Shown piece by piece: positions 1-7,310 of a DNA stretch of 8,699 bases. The DNA comes from Alphaproteobacteria bacterium (GTDB lineage Bacteria > Pseudomonadota > Alphaproteobacteria > ATCC43930 > CGMCC-115725). The notes under the pieces are model-generated. The model saw nothing but the letters and a program-made list of their open reading frames with translations, had not been told where the DNA came from and ran no database searches. The number at the start of each line of letters is the position of its first letter. Position 1 is the stretch's first letter. The stretch is from NCBI GenBank assembly GCA_005884825.1, contig VAZT01000118.1:1-8699 (forward strand). The letters run 5' to 3'. The position numbers were made by a program, and so were the translations under genes.

Positions 1-611
1 AGCGCGCCGCGAAAATGAATGAGGACCACGGCGCCGGCTCGCTGACCGCGCTGCCGATCGTCGAAACCCAGGCCGGCGACGTGTCGGCTTATATCCCGAC
101 CAATGTGATCTCGATCACCGACGGCCAGATCTTTCTCGAGACCGAGCTGTTCTACCAGGGCATTCGGCCGGCCATCAATGTCGGGCTCTCGGTCAGCCGT
201 GTCGGTTCGGCAGCGCAGATCAAGGCGATGAAGCAGGTCGCAGGCCGTATCAAGCTGGAGCTGGCCCAGTACCGCGAGATGGCCGCCTTCTCGCAATTCG
301 CTTCCGATCTCGATGCATCGACGCAGCGTCTGCTGGCGCGTGGCAGCCGGTTGACCGAGATGCTGAAGCAGCCGCAATTCTCTCCGGTTCCAGTCGACGA
401 ACAGGTCGTCTCGATTTTTGCCGGCACCCGCGGCTACCTCGACACGATCGCAGTGCCGGATGTCGGCCGGTTCGAATCTTCGATGCTGCGCGAATTGCGT
501 TCCACGCGCCCCGAGCTGCTGACAGCGATCCGCAGCGAGCAGGAAATCTCGCCTGAGGTCGAGAAGGCTCTGAGCGAATTCCTCGACGCCTTCGTCAAGA
601 CCTTCGCCTGA
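1..611 (+). CDS. atpA: F1Fo ATP synthase subunit alpha, C-terminal part (5' end outside window)
   Basis: This is the last 202 residues of the alpha subunit, the non-catalytic nucleotide-binding subunit of the cytoplasmic F1 head. The reading frame is open back to base 3, and the residues before the first ATG (R-A-A-K) also fit the family, so that ATG is internal and the gene is cut by the window edge. A full alpha subunit is about 510 residues, so roughly 40% is present. Visible hallmarks are the alpha/beta family signature PAINVGLSVS (bases 168-197), immediately followed by the arginine of SRVGSAAQ (codon 198-200), equivalent to the arginine finger that reaches the catalytic site of beta. 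The C-terminal helical domain follows (QYREMAAFSQFASDLD and onward). The Walker A region lies upstream of the window. The stop is followed after 21 bases by atpG, as in the usual atpHAGDC order. Confidence 0.97.
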   Translation, partial: RAAKMNEDHGAGSLTALPIVETQAGDVSAYIPTNVISITDGQIFLETELFYQGIRPAINVGLSVSRVGSAAQIKAMKQVAGRIKLELAQYREMAAFSQFASDLDASTQRLLARGSRLTEMLKQPQFSPVPVDEQVVSIFAGTRGYLDTIAVPDVGRFESSMLRELRSTRPELLTAIRSEQEISPEVEKALSEFLDAFVKTFA

Positions 612-632
612 TCCGAGCCCGAGCCCACCGCG

Positions 633-1532
633 ATGCCGAGCCTAAAGGACCTGCGGCTACGCATCCGCAGCGTCAGGTCGACCCAAAAGATCACCTCGGC
701 GATGAAAATGGTCGCCGCTTCGCGGCTGCGCCGTGCGCAGGAGCAGGCCGAAGCCGCCCGTCCCTATGCGCAGCGCATGGAGCGCGTGCTCGGCTCGCTG
801 GCCGGCCGCATGGCGGGTCTGCCGGGCGCGCCGCCGCTGCTCGTCGGCACCGGCAAAGAGGAGACACATCTGATTGTCGTCGCGACGTCCGATCGCGGTC
901 TCGCCGGCGGCTTCAACGCCTCGATCCTGCGCGAGGCGCGGCGCCGAATTCGCGAGATCGAGGCGGCCGGCAAACAGGTCATGCTGTTAATCATCGGCCG
1001 CAAGGGGCGCGACGGGCTGCGCCGCGACTACGGCGGTGTGATCCGCGACAGCTTGACCGAAATTGGCCGGCGCCGCGTCTCCTTTGACGAAGCGCACGAC
1101 ATTGCCGAGCGCGTTCTGGTGCTTTATCAGGCCGGCGCCTTCGATGTCTGCACGATCATCTACAACCGTTTTCGCTCGGCGATGACGCAGATCGTTACGG
1201 TTCAGCAGCTGATCCCCTTTGCGCCCGCGGCCGCAGCGCAAACCGGCGCCGAGGAGGAAGTGGGGGTGCGCGCCGGTGCGGTTTACGAATTCGAGCCGTC
1301 GGAGGAGGAAATCCTCGACGAACTCCTGCCCAAGAACCTCGCGGTCCAGATATTTACGGCGCTGCTCGAGAACTCCGCGAGCGAGCAAGGCGCGCGCATG
1401 ACCGCGATGGACAACGCCACCCGCAATGCCGGCGAGATGATCGACCGGCTGACCCTCAACTACAACCGCACGCGTCAGGCCGTGATCACCAAGGAGCTGA
1501 TCGAAATCATCTCCGGGGCCGAGGCGCTGTGA
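633..1532 (+). CDS. atpG: F1Fo ATP synthase subunit gamma
   Basis: This is the central rotor shaft of F1, whose two long terminal helices form a coiled coil that turns inside the alpha3beta3 ring and couples proton flow to ATP synthesis. It has 299 residues, close to the usual 285-300. The N-terminal helix begins MPSLKDLRLRIRSVRSTQKI and contains TSAMKMVAASRLRRAQ (about 21-36). The central Rossmann-like part has the typical SDRGLAGGFN (86-95). The C-terminal helix carries RMTAMDNATRNAGEMID (255-271), and the protein ends with the gamma signature ITKELIEIISGAEA (285-298). An acidic, variable insert lies around 206-229. The ATG at 633 gives the conserved N-terminus. The ribosome binding site is weak, and the leader before it is a short GAGCCC repeat, so translation may depend on coupling to atpA 21 bases upstream. 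Confidence 0.98.
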   Translation: MPSLKDLRLRIRSVRSTQKITSAMKMVAASRLRRAQEQAEAARPYAQRMERVLGSLAGRMAGLPGAPPLLVGTGKEETHLIVVATSDRGLAGGFNASILREARRRIREIEAAGKQVMLLIIGRKGRDGLRRDYGGVIRDSLTEIGRRRVSFDEAHDIAERVLVLYQAGAFDVCTIIYNRFRSAMTQIVTVQQLIPFAPAAAAQTGAEEEVGVRAGAVYEFEPSEEEILDELLPKNLAVQIFTALLENSASEQGARMTAMDNATRNAGEMIDRLTLNYNRTRQAVITKELIEIISGAEAL

Positions 1533-1558
1533 TGTTCTGCACGGGGATATTGTAAAGT

Positions 1559-2983
1559 ATGGCAAGGAATTCTATCGGCACAGTCACCCAGGTCATCGGC
1601 GCTGTTGTCGATGTGCATTTCGATGGCGAGCTGCCGGCAATCTTGAGCGCACTGGAGCTCAAAGACAGCGGCCGGACACTGGTGCTCGAAGTGGCGCAGC
1701 AGCTCGGCGAGAACGTCGTGCGCACGATCGCGATGGACACGACAGACGGGCTGGTGCGGGGCGCCGAAGTGGTCGACACCGGCGGTCCGATTACGATGCC
1801 GGTCGGTCCGGAAACATTGGGCCGCATTCTGAATGTTATCGGCGAACCGGTCGACGAGCGGGGCCCGGTGGTGACGAAACAGCGATCGCCGATCCACAGA
1901 TCGGCGCCGGAATTTGTCGATCAGTCGACCGAAGCGGAGATCCTGGTCACCGGGATCAAGGTCGTCGATTTGCTGACGCCTTACGCGAAAGGCGGCAAAA
2001 TCGGCCTGTTCGGCGGCGCCGGGGTCGGCAAGACCGTGATCATCATGGAGTTGATCAACAACATCGCCAAGGCGCATGGCGGCTACTCGGTGTTCGCCGG
2101 CGTCGGCGAGCGCACCCGCGAGGGCAACGACCTCTATCACGAGATGATGGAATCGGGGGTCATCAACATCGACGGACCGGGCTCCAAGGCGGCGCTTGTC
2201 TACGGCCAGATGAACGAACCGCCGGGAGCGCGCGCCCGCGTCGGTCTATCTGGGCTCACCCTGGCCGAATACTTCCGCGACGAGGAAGGCCAGGACGTGC
2301 TCTTCTTCGTCGACAACATCTTCCGTTTTACGCAGGCGGGCTCTGAAGTATCGGCGCTGCTCGGCCGCATGCCGTCGGCGGTTGGCTACCAGCCGACATT
2401 AGCGACCGATTTGGGGACGCTCGAGGAGCGGATCACCAGCACGAAGAAAGGGTCGATCACCTCGGTGCAGGCGATCTATGTTCCGGCAGACGATCTGACC
2501 GATCCGGCTCCTGCCACGACTTTCTCCCATCTCGACGCGACCACCGTGCTATCGCGGCAGATCGCCGAGCTCGGCATCTATCCCGCGGTCGACCCGCTCG
2601 ATTCGACTTCCCGGCTGCTCGATCCGCGGGTCATCGGTGATGACCATTATAAGGTGGCGCGCGATGTCCAGCGCGTGCTGCAGACCTATAAGTCGCTGCA
2701 GGACATTATCGCGATCCTCGGCATGGACGAGCTCTCCGAAGAGGACCGACTGACCGTCGCCCGGGCCCGCAAGATCCAGCGCTTCTTATCGCAGCCCTTT
2801 CACGTCGCCGAAGTGTTCACCGGCACCCCCGGCGTGCTCGTCAACCTCGAAGACACGATCAAGGGGTTCAAAGGGATCGTCGCCGGCGACCACGACGACA
2901 TGCCGGAGAGCGCCTTCTACATGGTCGGCACGATCGACGAGGCGATCGCCAAGGCGCGCAAAATGGCAGCCGAAGCGGCCTGA
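1559..2983 (+). CDS. atpD: F1Fo ATP synthase subunit beta (catalytic)
   Basis: This is the catalytic subunit of F1, forming ATP from ADP and phosphate at three sites per hexamer. The 474 residues are full length. Visible motifs are the N-terminal barrel (GTVTQVIGAVVDVHF, 7-21), Walker A GGAGVGKT (152-159), the catalytic glutamate in GERTREGND (E184), Walker B at the strand VLFFVDN (247-253), the alpha/beta signature PAVDPLDSTS (342-351), and DELSEED (390-396), the C-terminal loop that contacts gamma. All essential residues are present, so it should be active. It starts 26 bases after atpG. A GGGGA at 1543-1547, 11 bases before the ATG, is the only ribosome binding site candidate. The short gap is unusually AT-rich for this window. 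Sequence character is alphaproteobacterial. I see no sign of the sodium-type N-ATPase gene order. Confidence 0.99.
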   Translation: MARNSIGTVTQVIGAVVDVHFDGELPAILSALELKDSGRTLVLEVAQQLGENVVRTIAMDTTDGLVRGAEVVDTGGPITMPVGPETLGRILNVIGEPVDERGPVVTKQRSPIHRSAPEFVDQSTEAEILVTGIKVVDLLTPYAKGGKIGLFGGAGVGKTVIIMELINNIAKAHGGYSVFAGVGERTREGNDLYHEMMESGVINIDGPGSKAALVYGQMNEPPGARARVGLSGLTLAEYFRDEEGQDVLFFVDNIFRFTQAGSEVSALLGRMPSAVGYQPTLATDLGTLEERITSTKKGSITSVQAIYVPADDLTDPAPATTFSHLDATTVLSRQIAELGIYPAVDPLDSTSRLLDPRVIGDDHYKVARDVQRVLQTYKSLQDIIAILGMDELSEEDRLTVARARKIQRFLSQPFHVAEVFTGTPGVLVNLEDTIKGFKGIVAGDHDDMPESAFYMVGTIDEAIAKARKMAAEAA

Positions 2984-3000
2984 GCCGGATCGTTCCGTCA

Positions 3001-3453
3001 GTGGCTGATCGCGTGCAGTTCGAGTTGGTTACGCCCGAGCGCCTGTTGCTGTCGGAAATGGTCGAGATGGTCGTGGTCCCCGGCACCGAGGGCAATTTTG
3101 GCGTTCTGCCCGGCCACGCGCCGCTGATTTCCTCGATCCGCCCCGGAACAATCGATATTTACGAGGGGCAAACGGTCGCCCGGCGCATCTTCGTCGTCAG
3201 CGGCATCGCCGAGGTGACGCCGGAGCGCTGCACCGTGCTCGCCGATGAGGCCCTGCCGCCGGACGAACTCGACCGCGGCGCGATCGAGGCGGAACTGCAG
3301 ACCGTCCAAGGCAATCTCCCGAGCCTGCGCGAGCAGGTTGCCCGCGCCACCGGCTCCGAACGCGACAGCCTGCTCGTCGAGCTACGCCGCATGGAACGCC
3401 AGCAAAACATCCTCCAGGCCGAGTTGCAGGCGCTCGCCGAAACCACGCGATAA
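3001..3453 (+). CDS. atpC: F1Fo ATP synthase subunit epsilon
   Basis: This is the small rotor subunit at the foot of gamma; in bacteria its C-terminal helices can also inhibit ATP hydrolysis. It has 150 residues, a little longer than the 130-140 common in the family. The N-terminal beta-sandwich has the conserved core VVVPGTEGNFGVLPGHAPL (24-42) and IRPGTIDIYEG. The tail from about 87 onward is a charged helical hairpin (EAELQTVQGNLPSLREQVAR, then SLLVELRRMERQQNILQAEL). The start is GTG at 3001, 17 bases after the atpD stop. It is chosen because it gives the expected MADRVQFELVTPERLL beginning and the next in-frame ATG (residue 20) would remove the first strand. No clear Shine-Dalgarno sequence precedes it, so coupling to atpD is likely. 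It ends the visible atp operon. Confidence 0.97.
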   Translation: MADRVQFELVTPERLLLSEMVEMVVVPGTEGNFGVLPGHAPLISSIRPGTIDIYEGQTVARRIFVVSGIAEVTPERCTVLADEALPPDELDRGAIEAELQTVQGNLPSLREQVARATGSERDSLLVELRRMERQQNILQAELQALAETTR

Positions 3454-3537
3454 TCGAACTGCCTTACCTGCTTCGCGCTCGACGTTGACGCCAGCGCTCC
3501 ACTCGCGCACCGTCTCCTTTTACCTACCCCACCGCTC

Positions 3538-3545
3538 GGAGAAGG
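3538..3545 (+). promoter_or_regulatory. Ribosome binding site of glgC
   Basis: The sequence GGAGAAGG lies 9 bases before the glgC ATG at 3555. It is the best Shine-Dalgarno match among the plus-strand genes here, and it supports that ATG as the start. It suggests glgC is translated independently rather than by coupling to atpC, which ends about 100 bases upstream. Confidence 0.75.
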
Positions 3546-3554
3546 GACGCGCAA

Positions 3555-4820
3555 ATGCTGTCGAGCGCTCGCATCCAACAGAGACTGGCGCAGCGGTCAA
3601 TCGCGCTCGTGCTTGCGGGCGGTCGCGGCAGCCGGCTGAGGCAATTGACCGACCGCCGCGCCAAGCCGGCCGTGTTTTTTGGCGGCAAGTTCCGCATCAT
3701 CGATTTCGCATTGTCGAATTGCATCAATTCGGGGGTGCGTCGCATCGGTATTTTGAGCCAATACAAGGCGCATAGCTTGTTGCGCCACCTGCAGATGGGT
3801 TGGTCTTTTCTGCGCCCGGAGATGAACGAATTTCTCGACCTTCTGCCGGCGCAGCAGCGCCTGGACGAGGCGACCTGGTACCGCGGGACCGCGGACGCGG
3901 TGTATCAGAACTTCGATATCTTTCGTGCCGCCGGGCCGGAATACTTTATCGTTTTAGCAGGAGACCATATTTACAAAATGGATTACTCGAACATGCTCGC
4001 CGATCACATCGACAAAGGCGCCGGTTGCACGGTCGCCTGTGTCGAGGTGCCGATCGAGCAGGCTTCCGACTTCGGGATCATGGCGGTCGACAATTCGATG
4101 GCGATCACCGACTTCCTGGAAAAACCCAAAAATCCTCCCGCTATGGCCGGCAAACCCGGTCGAGCGCTCGCCAGCATGGGTGTCTACATCTTCTCCGCCG
4201 ACTTCCTTTATGCCGAGCTCGAACGCGATCACCGGCACGCGGGGTCGAGCCATGATTTCGGTAAAGACGTGATTCCTCACCTGGTCAGCCGCGGTCTGGC
4301 GGTTGCTCACTCCTTCGAGGAGAGTTGCGTCAAGACGACACCGGAAGCCGAGGCTTATTGGCGCGACGTTGGGACCGTGGATGCCTATTGGGCGGCCAAC
4401 CTGGATCTCGTCTCGCCGACCCCCTCGCTCGACATCTACGACCCGAACTGGCCGATCTGGACCTATCAGCAGCAGTTGCCGCCGGCGAAATTCGTGTTCG
4501 ACGACGACGACCGGCGCGGCATGGCAGTGGACTCGATGGTCTCCGGCGGCTGCATTATTTCCGGCGCTACGGTCCGCCGGTCACTGCTGTTTTCGAATTG
4601 CCGCGTCAACTCATACGTCCAGACTTGCGAGGCGGTGCTGCTGCCGGACGTCCTCGTCGGGCGCCACGCGCGGCTGAGCAAGGTAGTCGTCGACCGCGGC
4701 TGCCGGATCAGGGAGGGGCTGGTGATCGGTGAAGATCCGGAGCTGGACGCGAAACGGTTCTATTGCAGCGACGGGGGTGTGACCTTGGTCAGCGCCGATA
4801 TGCTCGCCGCCCTCGACTGA
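3555..4820 (+). CDS. glgC: Glucose-1-phosphate adenylyltransferase (ADP-glucose pyrophosphorylase)
   Basis: This enzyme makes ADP-glucose and pyrophosphate from ATP and glucose-1-phosphate, the committed and allosterically controlled step of bacterial glycogen synthesis, in the cytoplasm. It has 421 residues, normal for bacterial GlgC. The nucleotidyltransferase domain carries LAGGRGSRL (20-28), then RAKPAVFFGGKFRIIDFALS, where K37 matches the activator-binding lysine of E. coli GlgC (K39). WYRGTADAVYQN (108-119), the catalytic aspartate in LAGDHIYKMDY (D137), and the glucose-phosphate-binding lysine in FLEKP (K190) follow. SSHDFGKDVIPHL and YWRDVGT are also conserved. From about 300 a left-handed beta-helix domain with VSGGCIISGA follows. 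No synthase, branching or phosphorylase gene (glgA, glgB, glgP) is next to it. The 101-base gap after atpC leaves open whether it shares the atp transcript; no clear terminator or promoter is visible there. Its stop is 5 bases from the convergent ftsY stop. Confidence 0.98.
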   Translation: MLSSARIQQRLAQRSIALVLAGGRGSRLRQLTDRRAKPAVFFGGKFRIIDFALSNCINSGVRRIGILSQYKAHSLLRHLQMGWSFLRPEMNEFLDLLPAQQRLDEATWYRGTADAVYQNFDIFRAAGPEYFIVLAGDHIYKMDYSNMLADHIDKGAGCTVACVEVPIEQASDFGIMAVDNSMAITDFLEKPKNPPAMAGKPGRALASMGVYIFSADFLYAELERDHRHAGSSHDFGKDVIPHLVSRGLAVAHSFEESCVKTTPEAEAYWRDVGTVDAYWAANLDLVSPTPSLDIYDPNWPIWTYQQQLPPAKFVFDDDDRRGMAVDSMVSGGCIISGATVRRSLLFSNCRVNSYVQTCEAVLLPDVLVGRHARLSKVVVDRGCRIREGLVIGEDPELDAKRFYCSDGGVTLVSADMLAALD

Positions 4821-4825
4821 CGCTG

Positions 4826-6079
4826 TTAGGGATCGAGCCCGACGAGGCTGCGGGCATATGCCCGCGCCTCGAACGGGCGCAAATCGTCGGCGGTCTCGCC
4901 GACCCCGATGGCGTGGATCGGAATCCCATATTTCTCAGCCAATGACACCAGAACACCGCCGCGCGCGGTGCCGTCGAGCTTGGTCATGATGATGCCGGTG
5001 ACGCCGACCATCTCGCGAAAGATTTCCGCCTGCGCATGTGCGTTCTGGCCCGTCGTCGCGTCGAGCACGAGCAATACCGAATGCGGTGCCTGCGGATCGA
5101 CCTTTTTGAGGACGCGGACGATCTTCTGCAATTCCGACATCAGATTGGCCTTGTTGTGCAGCCGCCCGGCCGTGTCGATCAGCAAAATCTCGCTGCCCTC
5201 GTCGCGGGCCTGCTCGAAGGCCTCGTAGGCGAGCCCAGCCGCATCAGACCCGGCGGGGCGGGTGATGACCCGGCAGCCGGTGCGCTCGCCCCAGATCTGC
5301 AATTGCTCCACCCCTGCGGCGCGGAACGTGTCGCCGGCCGCGAGCATCACGTCGTGTCCCGCGTCGCGGTATTGCTTGGCGAGCTTGGCGATCGTTGTCG
5401 TTTTGCCGCTGCCGTTGACGCCGACGACGAGAATTACGAACGGCTTGCGCCCGAGATCGAGCCGCAGCGGCTTCATCACCGGCTCGACGAGACGAATGAC
5501 TTCCTCGGCAAGCGCGCCGCGGACCTCCTCGGGAGAGACTTCCTGGTTGAAGCGGGTCCGGCGCAGTTCCTCGGTGACCTCGGCGGCGATCCCGGTACCC
5601 ATGTCGCTCGCAATCAGCAATTCTTCGAGCTCGAGTAGCGCCGCGTCATCGAGCCGGCGGCGGTTGAAGATCGTGTTGATGCCTGCGTTCAGCCGCTCCG
5701 AGCTGCGCGCCATCCCCGCCTTGAGTCGGGCGAACCAGCCGCGGCGTTCCTGGGCTTCGGTGTTTCCAGGAGGAATCTCTACCGTCGCGGGTTCGAAGGG
5801 CTCTGAGGAAGCGGCTTGTTGCGGCTGAGCCGCCGGCACGCCGCGCCGCCAGAAACCGCCGCTCCACAACCCGCGCTCCTCCTGGTCCGCATCGCCCGAC
5901 GGAGCCTCGGCAGTGGAATTCTTCTCGGTCGCGTCGGGTTCGGGTGAAGGCGCCGGTTGCAGTTCTGCTGCTGCCGTCTCCTCCTCCGACTTACGGTTTT
6001 CTGTGTCTTCCGCGACGGCATCGGCCCCCGGATCGGGTCCGGGAACCGGTTCGGGAGTAAGGTGTCTCCAGAACCTCAT
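4826..6079 (-). CDS. ftsY: Signal recognition particle receptor FtsY
   Basis: FtsY is the SRP receptor GTPase that docks ribosome–SRP complexes at the inner membrane for co-translational insertion of membrane proteins. It has 417 residues. The acidic, proline- and alanine-rich A region is residues 1 to about 110. It is followed by a basic amphipathic membrane-targeting stretch (RGWFARLKAGMARSSERLN, 113-131) and the N and G domains. GTPase motifs are GVNGSGKT (220-227), DTFRAA (250-255), DTAGR (302-306), TKLD (366-369) and the closing GVGE...DLRPFEARAYA. The frame stays open upstream to 6394, but that part is antisense-like shadow inside mtaB. The ATG at 6079 is preferred because it overlaps the mtaB stop (ATGA) and has GGAG (6090-6093) 10 bases before it. 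It is the last gene of the dapF–mtaB–ftsY cluster and is probably co-transcribed and translationally coupled. Confidence 0.96.
   Translation of the reverse strand: MRFWRHLTPEPVPGPDPGADAVAEDTENRKSEEETAAAELQPAPSPEPDATEKNSTAEAPSGDADQEERGLWSGGFWRRGVPAAQPQQAASSEPFEPATVEIPPGNTEAQERRGWFARLKAGMARSSERLNAGINTIFNRRRLDDAALLELEELLIASDMGTGIAAEVTEELRRTRFNQEVSPEEVRGALAEEVIRLVEPVMKPLRLDLGRKPFVILVVGVNGSGKTTTIAKLAKQYRDAGHDVMLAAGDTFRAAGVEQLQIWGERTGCRVITRPAGSDAAGLAYEAFEQARDEGSEILLIDTAGRLHNKANLMSELQKIVRVLKKVDPQAPHSVLLVLDATTGQNAHAQAEIFREMVGVTGIIMTKLDGTARGGVLVSLAEKYGIPIHAIGVGETADDLRPFEARAYARSLVGLDP
4843..4871. repeat. Strong imperfect palindrome (hairpin) inside the 3' end of ftsY, just after glgC
   Basis: CGAGGC at 4843-4848 pairs with GCCTCG at 4866-4871, and inside it is the perfect 16-base palindrome GCGGGCATATGCCCGC (4850-4865), with only T4849 left as a bulge. 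This gives a 12-pair, nearly all G-C stem with an ATAT loop. It begins 23 bases after the glgC stop and could end or stabilise the glgC transcript, while on the other strand it encodes conserved C-terminal FtsY codons. There is no T-run after it on either strand, so it is not a canonical intrinsic terminator. The palindrome is seen directly; the role is inferred. Confidence 0.6.
6076..6079 (-). other. ATGA stop/start overlap of mtaB and ftsY
   Basis: The mtaB stop TGA and the ftsY start ATG share bases in the four-base sequence ATGA on the minus strand. Such overlaps commonly allow a terminating ribosome to restart on the next gene. A GGAG at 6090-6093, inside mtaB, could assist. This supports one mRNA for both genes. 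Confidence 0.85.
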
Positions 6080-7305
6080 TGAACGGCTGCTCCGATAAGA
6101 TTGCGCCCGCTGGCCCCGATAAGGCGCATGCGCTGAACCGTCCCGACGGCGCCGCGAGTCGTGAAGATCACTGCAGCATAGAACGGGGCGCGGCCCATGC
6201 CGGGGCGCTCGATCAGGACATCGGTTTCGCTGCCGACCCGAGCGGACAGTTCCGCAGCAAGAGCGGCCTCCGCTGCCGCCCGCAACCTCACGGCACGCTC
6301 CTTGATCACGGCCCCGGGCAATTGCGGCATGCGGGCCGCGGGTGTCCCCGCCCGCATGCTGTAGGGAAATACATGGACAAAGGCGAGCCCGCATTCGCCG
6401 ATCAAGTCGACGGTGCGGCCGAACATCTCCTCCGTCTCGGTCGGAAACCCGGCGATCAGGTCGGCGCCGAGCGCCACCTCGGGACGCAATGCTCGGGCGT
6501 GCTGCGCAACAGCCACCGCTTGATCGCGGGAGTGGCGCCGCTTCATGCGCTTTAGAATAAGATCATCGCCGGCTTGCAACGACAGGTGCAGGTGCGGCAT
6601 CAACCGCTCCTCTTCGTCCAGCAGCCGCCAAAGTTCAGCGTCGATCTCCGCCGGGTCGAGGGAGGAGAGGCGCAGACGCTGCAGTTCGGGCACGGCGGCA
6701 AGTAGACGCCTCACCATCTGTCCGAGGCTGGGCCTTCCGGGCAGGTCGGTCCCATAGGCGGTCATATCGACACCGGTGAGCACGATCTCCTGGTAGTCGG
6801 CCGCGACCAGACGGCGGGCCTGATCGGCGATGATCCCCATCGGGACCGATCGGCTGGCTCCCCGAGCATAGGGGATAATGCAAAAGGTGCAGCGGTGGTC
6901 GCAGCCCTGCTGGACCTGCAGAAAGGCGCGGCATTTGCCCTCGAAGCCGTCGACGAGGTGCGGCGCGGTTTCGATCGGATCGGGGAGCGCGGCGTTCTCT
7001 GGCAGATAGCTTTGCGGCAACAGCTTCGCCTGATTGTCGAGTACGCGGTCGACTTCGGGCAGCGCGGCATAGCGTTCCGGCGACAAATGGGCGGCACAAC
7101 CCGTTACGACAATTCTCGCCTCGGGGTGCTGTCGGCGCGCGCGGCGGATTGCCTGGCGTGCTTGCCGCTCGGCCTCGGCAGTAACCGCGCAAGTATTGAC
7201 GATAACCGCACCGGTCAGCCCGGCGGCGGCCGCGGCGCGACGAATGACCTCCGATTCGAACGCGTTCAGCCGGCAGCCGAAGGTGATGACCTCGTTCTCA
7301 TGCAT
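6076..7305 (-). CDS. mtaB: tRNA t6A37 methylthiotransferase MtaB (MiaB-like radical SAM enzyme)
   Basis: This radical-SAM methylthiotransferase adds a methylthio group to N6-threonylcarbamoyl-adenosine 37 of tRNAs reading ANN codons, giving ms2t6A. It has 409 residues. The N-terminal domain has the three cysteines of the auxiliary iron-sulphur cluster: C11 (FGCRLN), C39 (NTCAVT) and C70 (TGCAA). The radical-SAM cluster motif is CDHRCTFC (C135, C139, C142), followed by IIPYARGASRSVPMG. VLTGVDMTAYG (175-185), HLHLSLQAGDD (238-248) and ADLIAGFPTET (281-291) follow, and a short TRAM-like tail begins near 358. The overall pattern favours MtaB over MiaB or RimO; that subfamily call is by eye. The ATG at 7305 gives the expected start (ENEVITFGCRLN) and lies 5 bases after the dapF stop. 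The end overlaps the ftsY start by four bases. Confidence 0.93.
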   Translation of the reverse strand: MHENEVITFGCRLNAFESEVIRRAAAAAGLTGAVIVNTCAVTAEAERQARQAIRRARRQHPEARIVVTGCAAHLSPERYAALPEVDRVLDNQAKLLPQSYLPENAALPDPIETAPHLVDGFEGKCRAFLQVQQGCDHRCTFCIIPYARGASRSVPMGIIADQARRLVAADYQEIVLTGVDMTAYGTDLPGRPSLGQMVRRLLAAVPELQRLRLSSLDPAEIDAELWRLLDEEERLMPHLHLSLQAGDDLILKRMKRRHSRDQAVAVAQHARALRPEVALGADLIAGFPTETEEMFGRTVDLIGECGLAFVHVFPYSMRAGTPAARMPQLPGAVIKERAVRLRAAAEAALAAELSARVGSETDVLIERPGMGRAPFYAAVIFTTRGAVGTVQRMRLIGASGRNLIGAAVQ

Positions 7306-7310
7306 GACGC

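Noticed and set aside
987..1565. Minus-strand open frame of 192 codons within atpG
   Set aside because: It is antisense to atpG, with no family resemblance. Codon structure clearly belongs to the plus-strand gene.
1475..2140. Minus-strand open frame of 221 codons within atpG/atpD
   Set aside because: It is antisense to the conserved atpD catalytic region, with composition typical of a shadow frame (D, H, R, A rich) and no recognisable motif.
3485..3490. TTGACG as a -35 box for a glgC promoter
   Set aside because: No -10-like sequence lies 16-18 bases downstream; the nearest T-rich stretch (3518-3523) is too far away.
3475..3497. Possible terminator hairpin after atpC (GCGCT ... AGCGC)
   Set aside because: The stem has only 5 pairs around a 13-base loop with no immediate T-run. 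A second weak pairing (TCTCC 3513-3517 with GGAGA 3538-3542) is equally unconvincing.
5036..5638. Plus-strand open frames of about 200 codons across ftsY
   Set aside because: They are antisense to the FtsY GTPase domain, whose GTP-binding motifs are all intact on the minus strand.
6080..6394. Upstream extension of the ftsY frame to an ATG at 6394
   Set aside because: The extra 105 residues lie inside mtaB and read as arginine- and cysteine-rich shadow. The ATG at 6079 has the ATGA overlap and a GGAG upstream.
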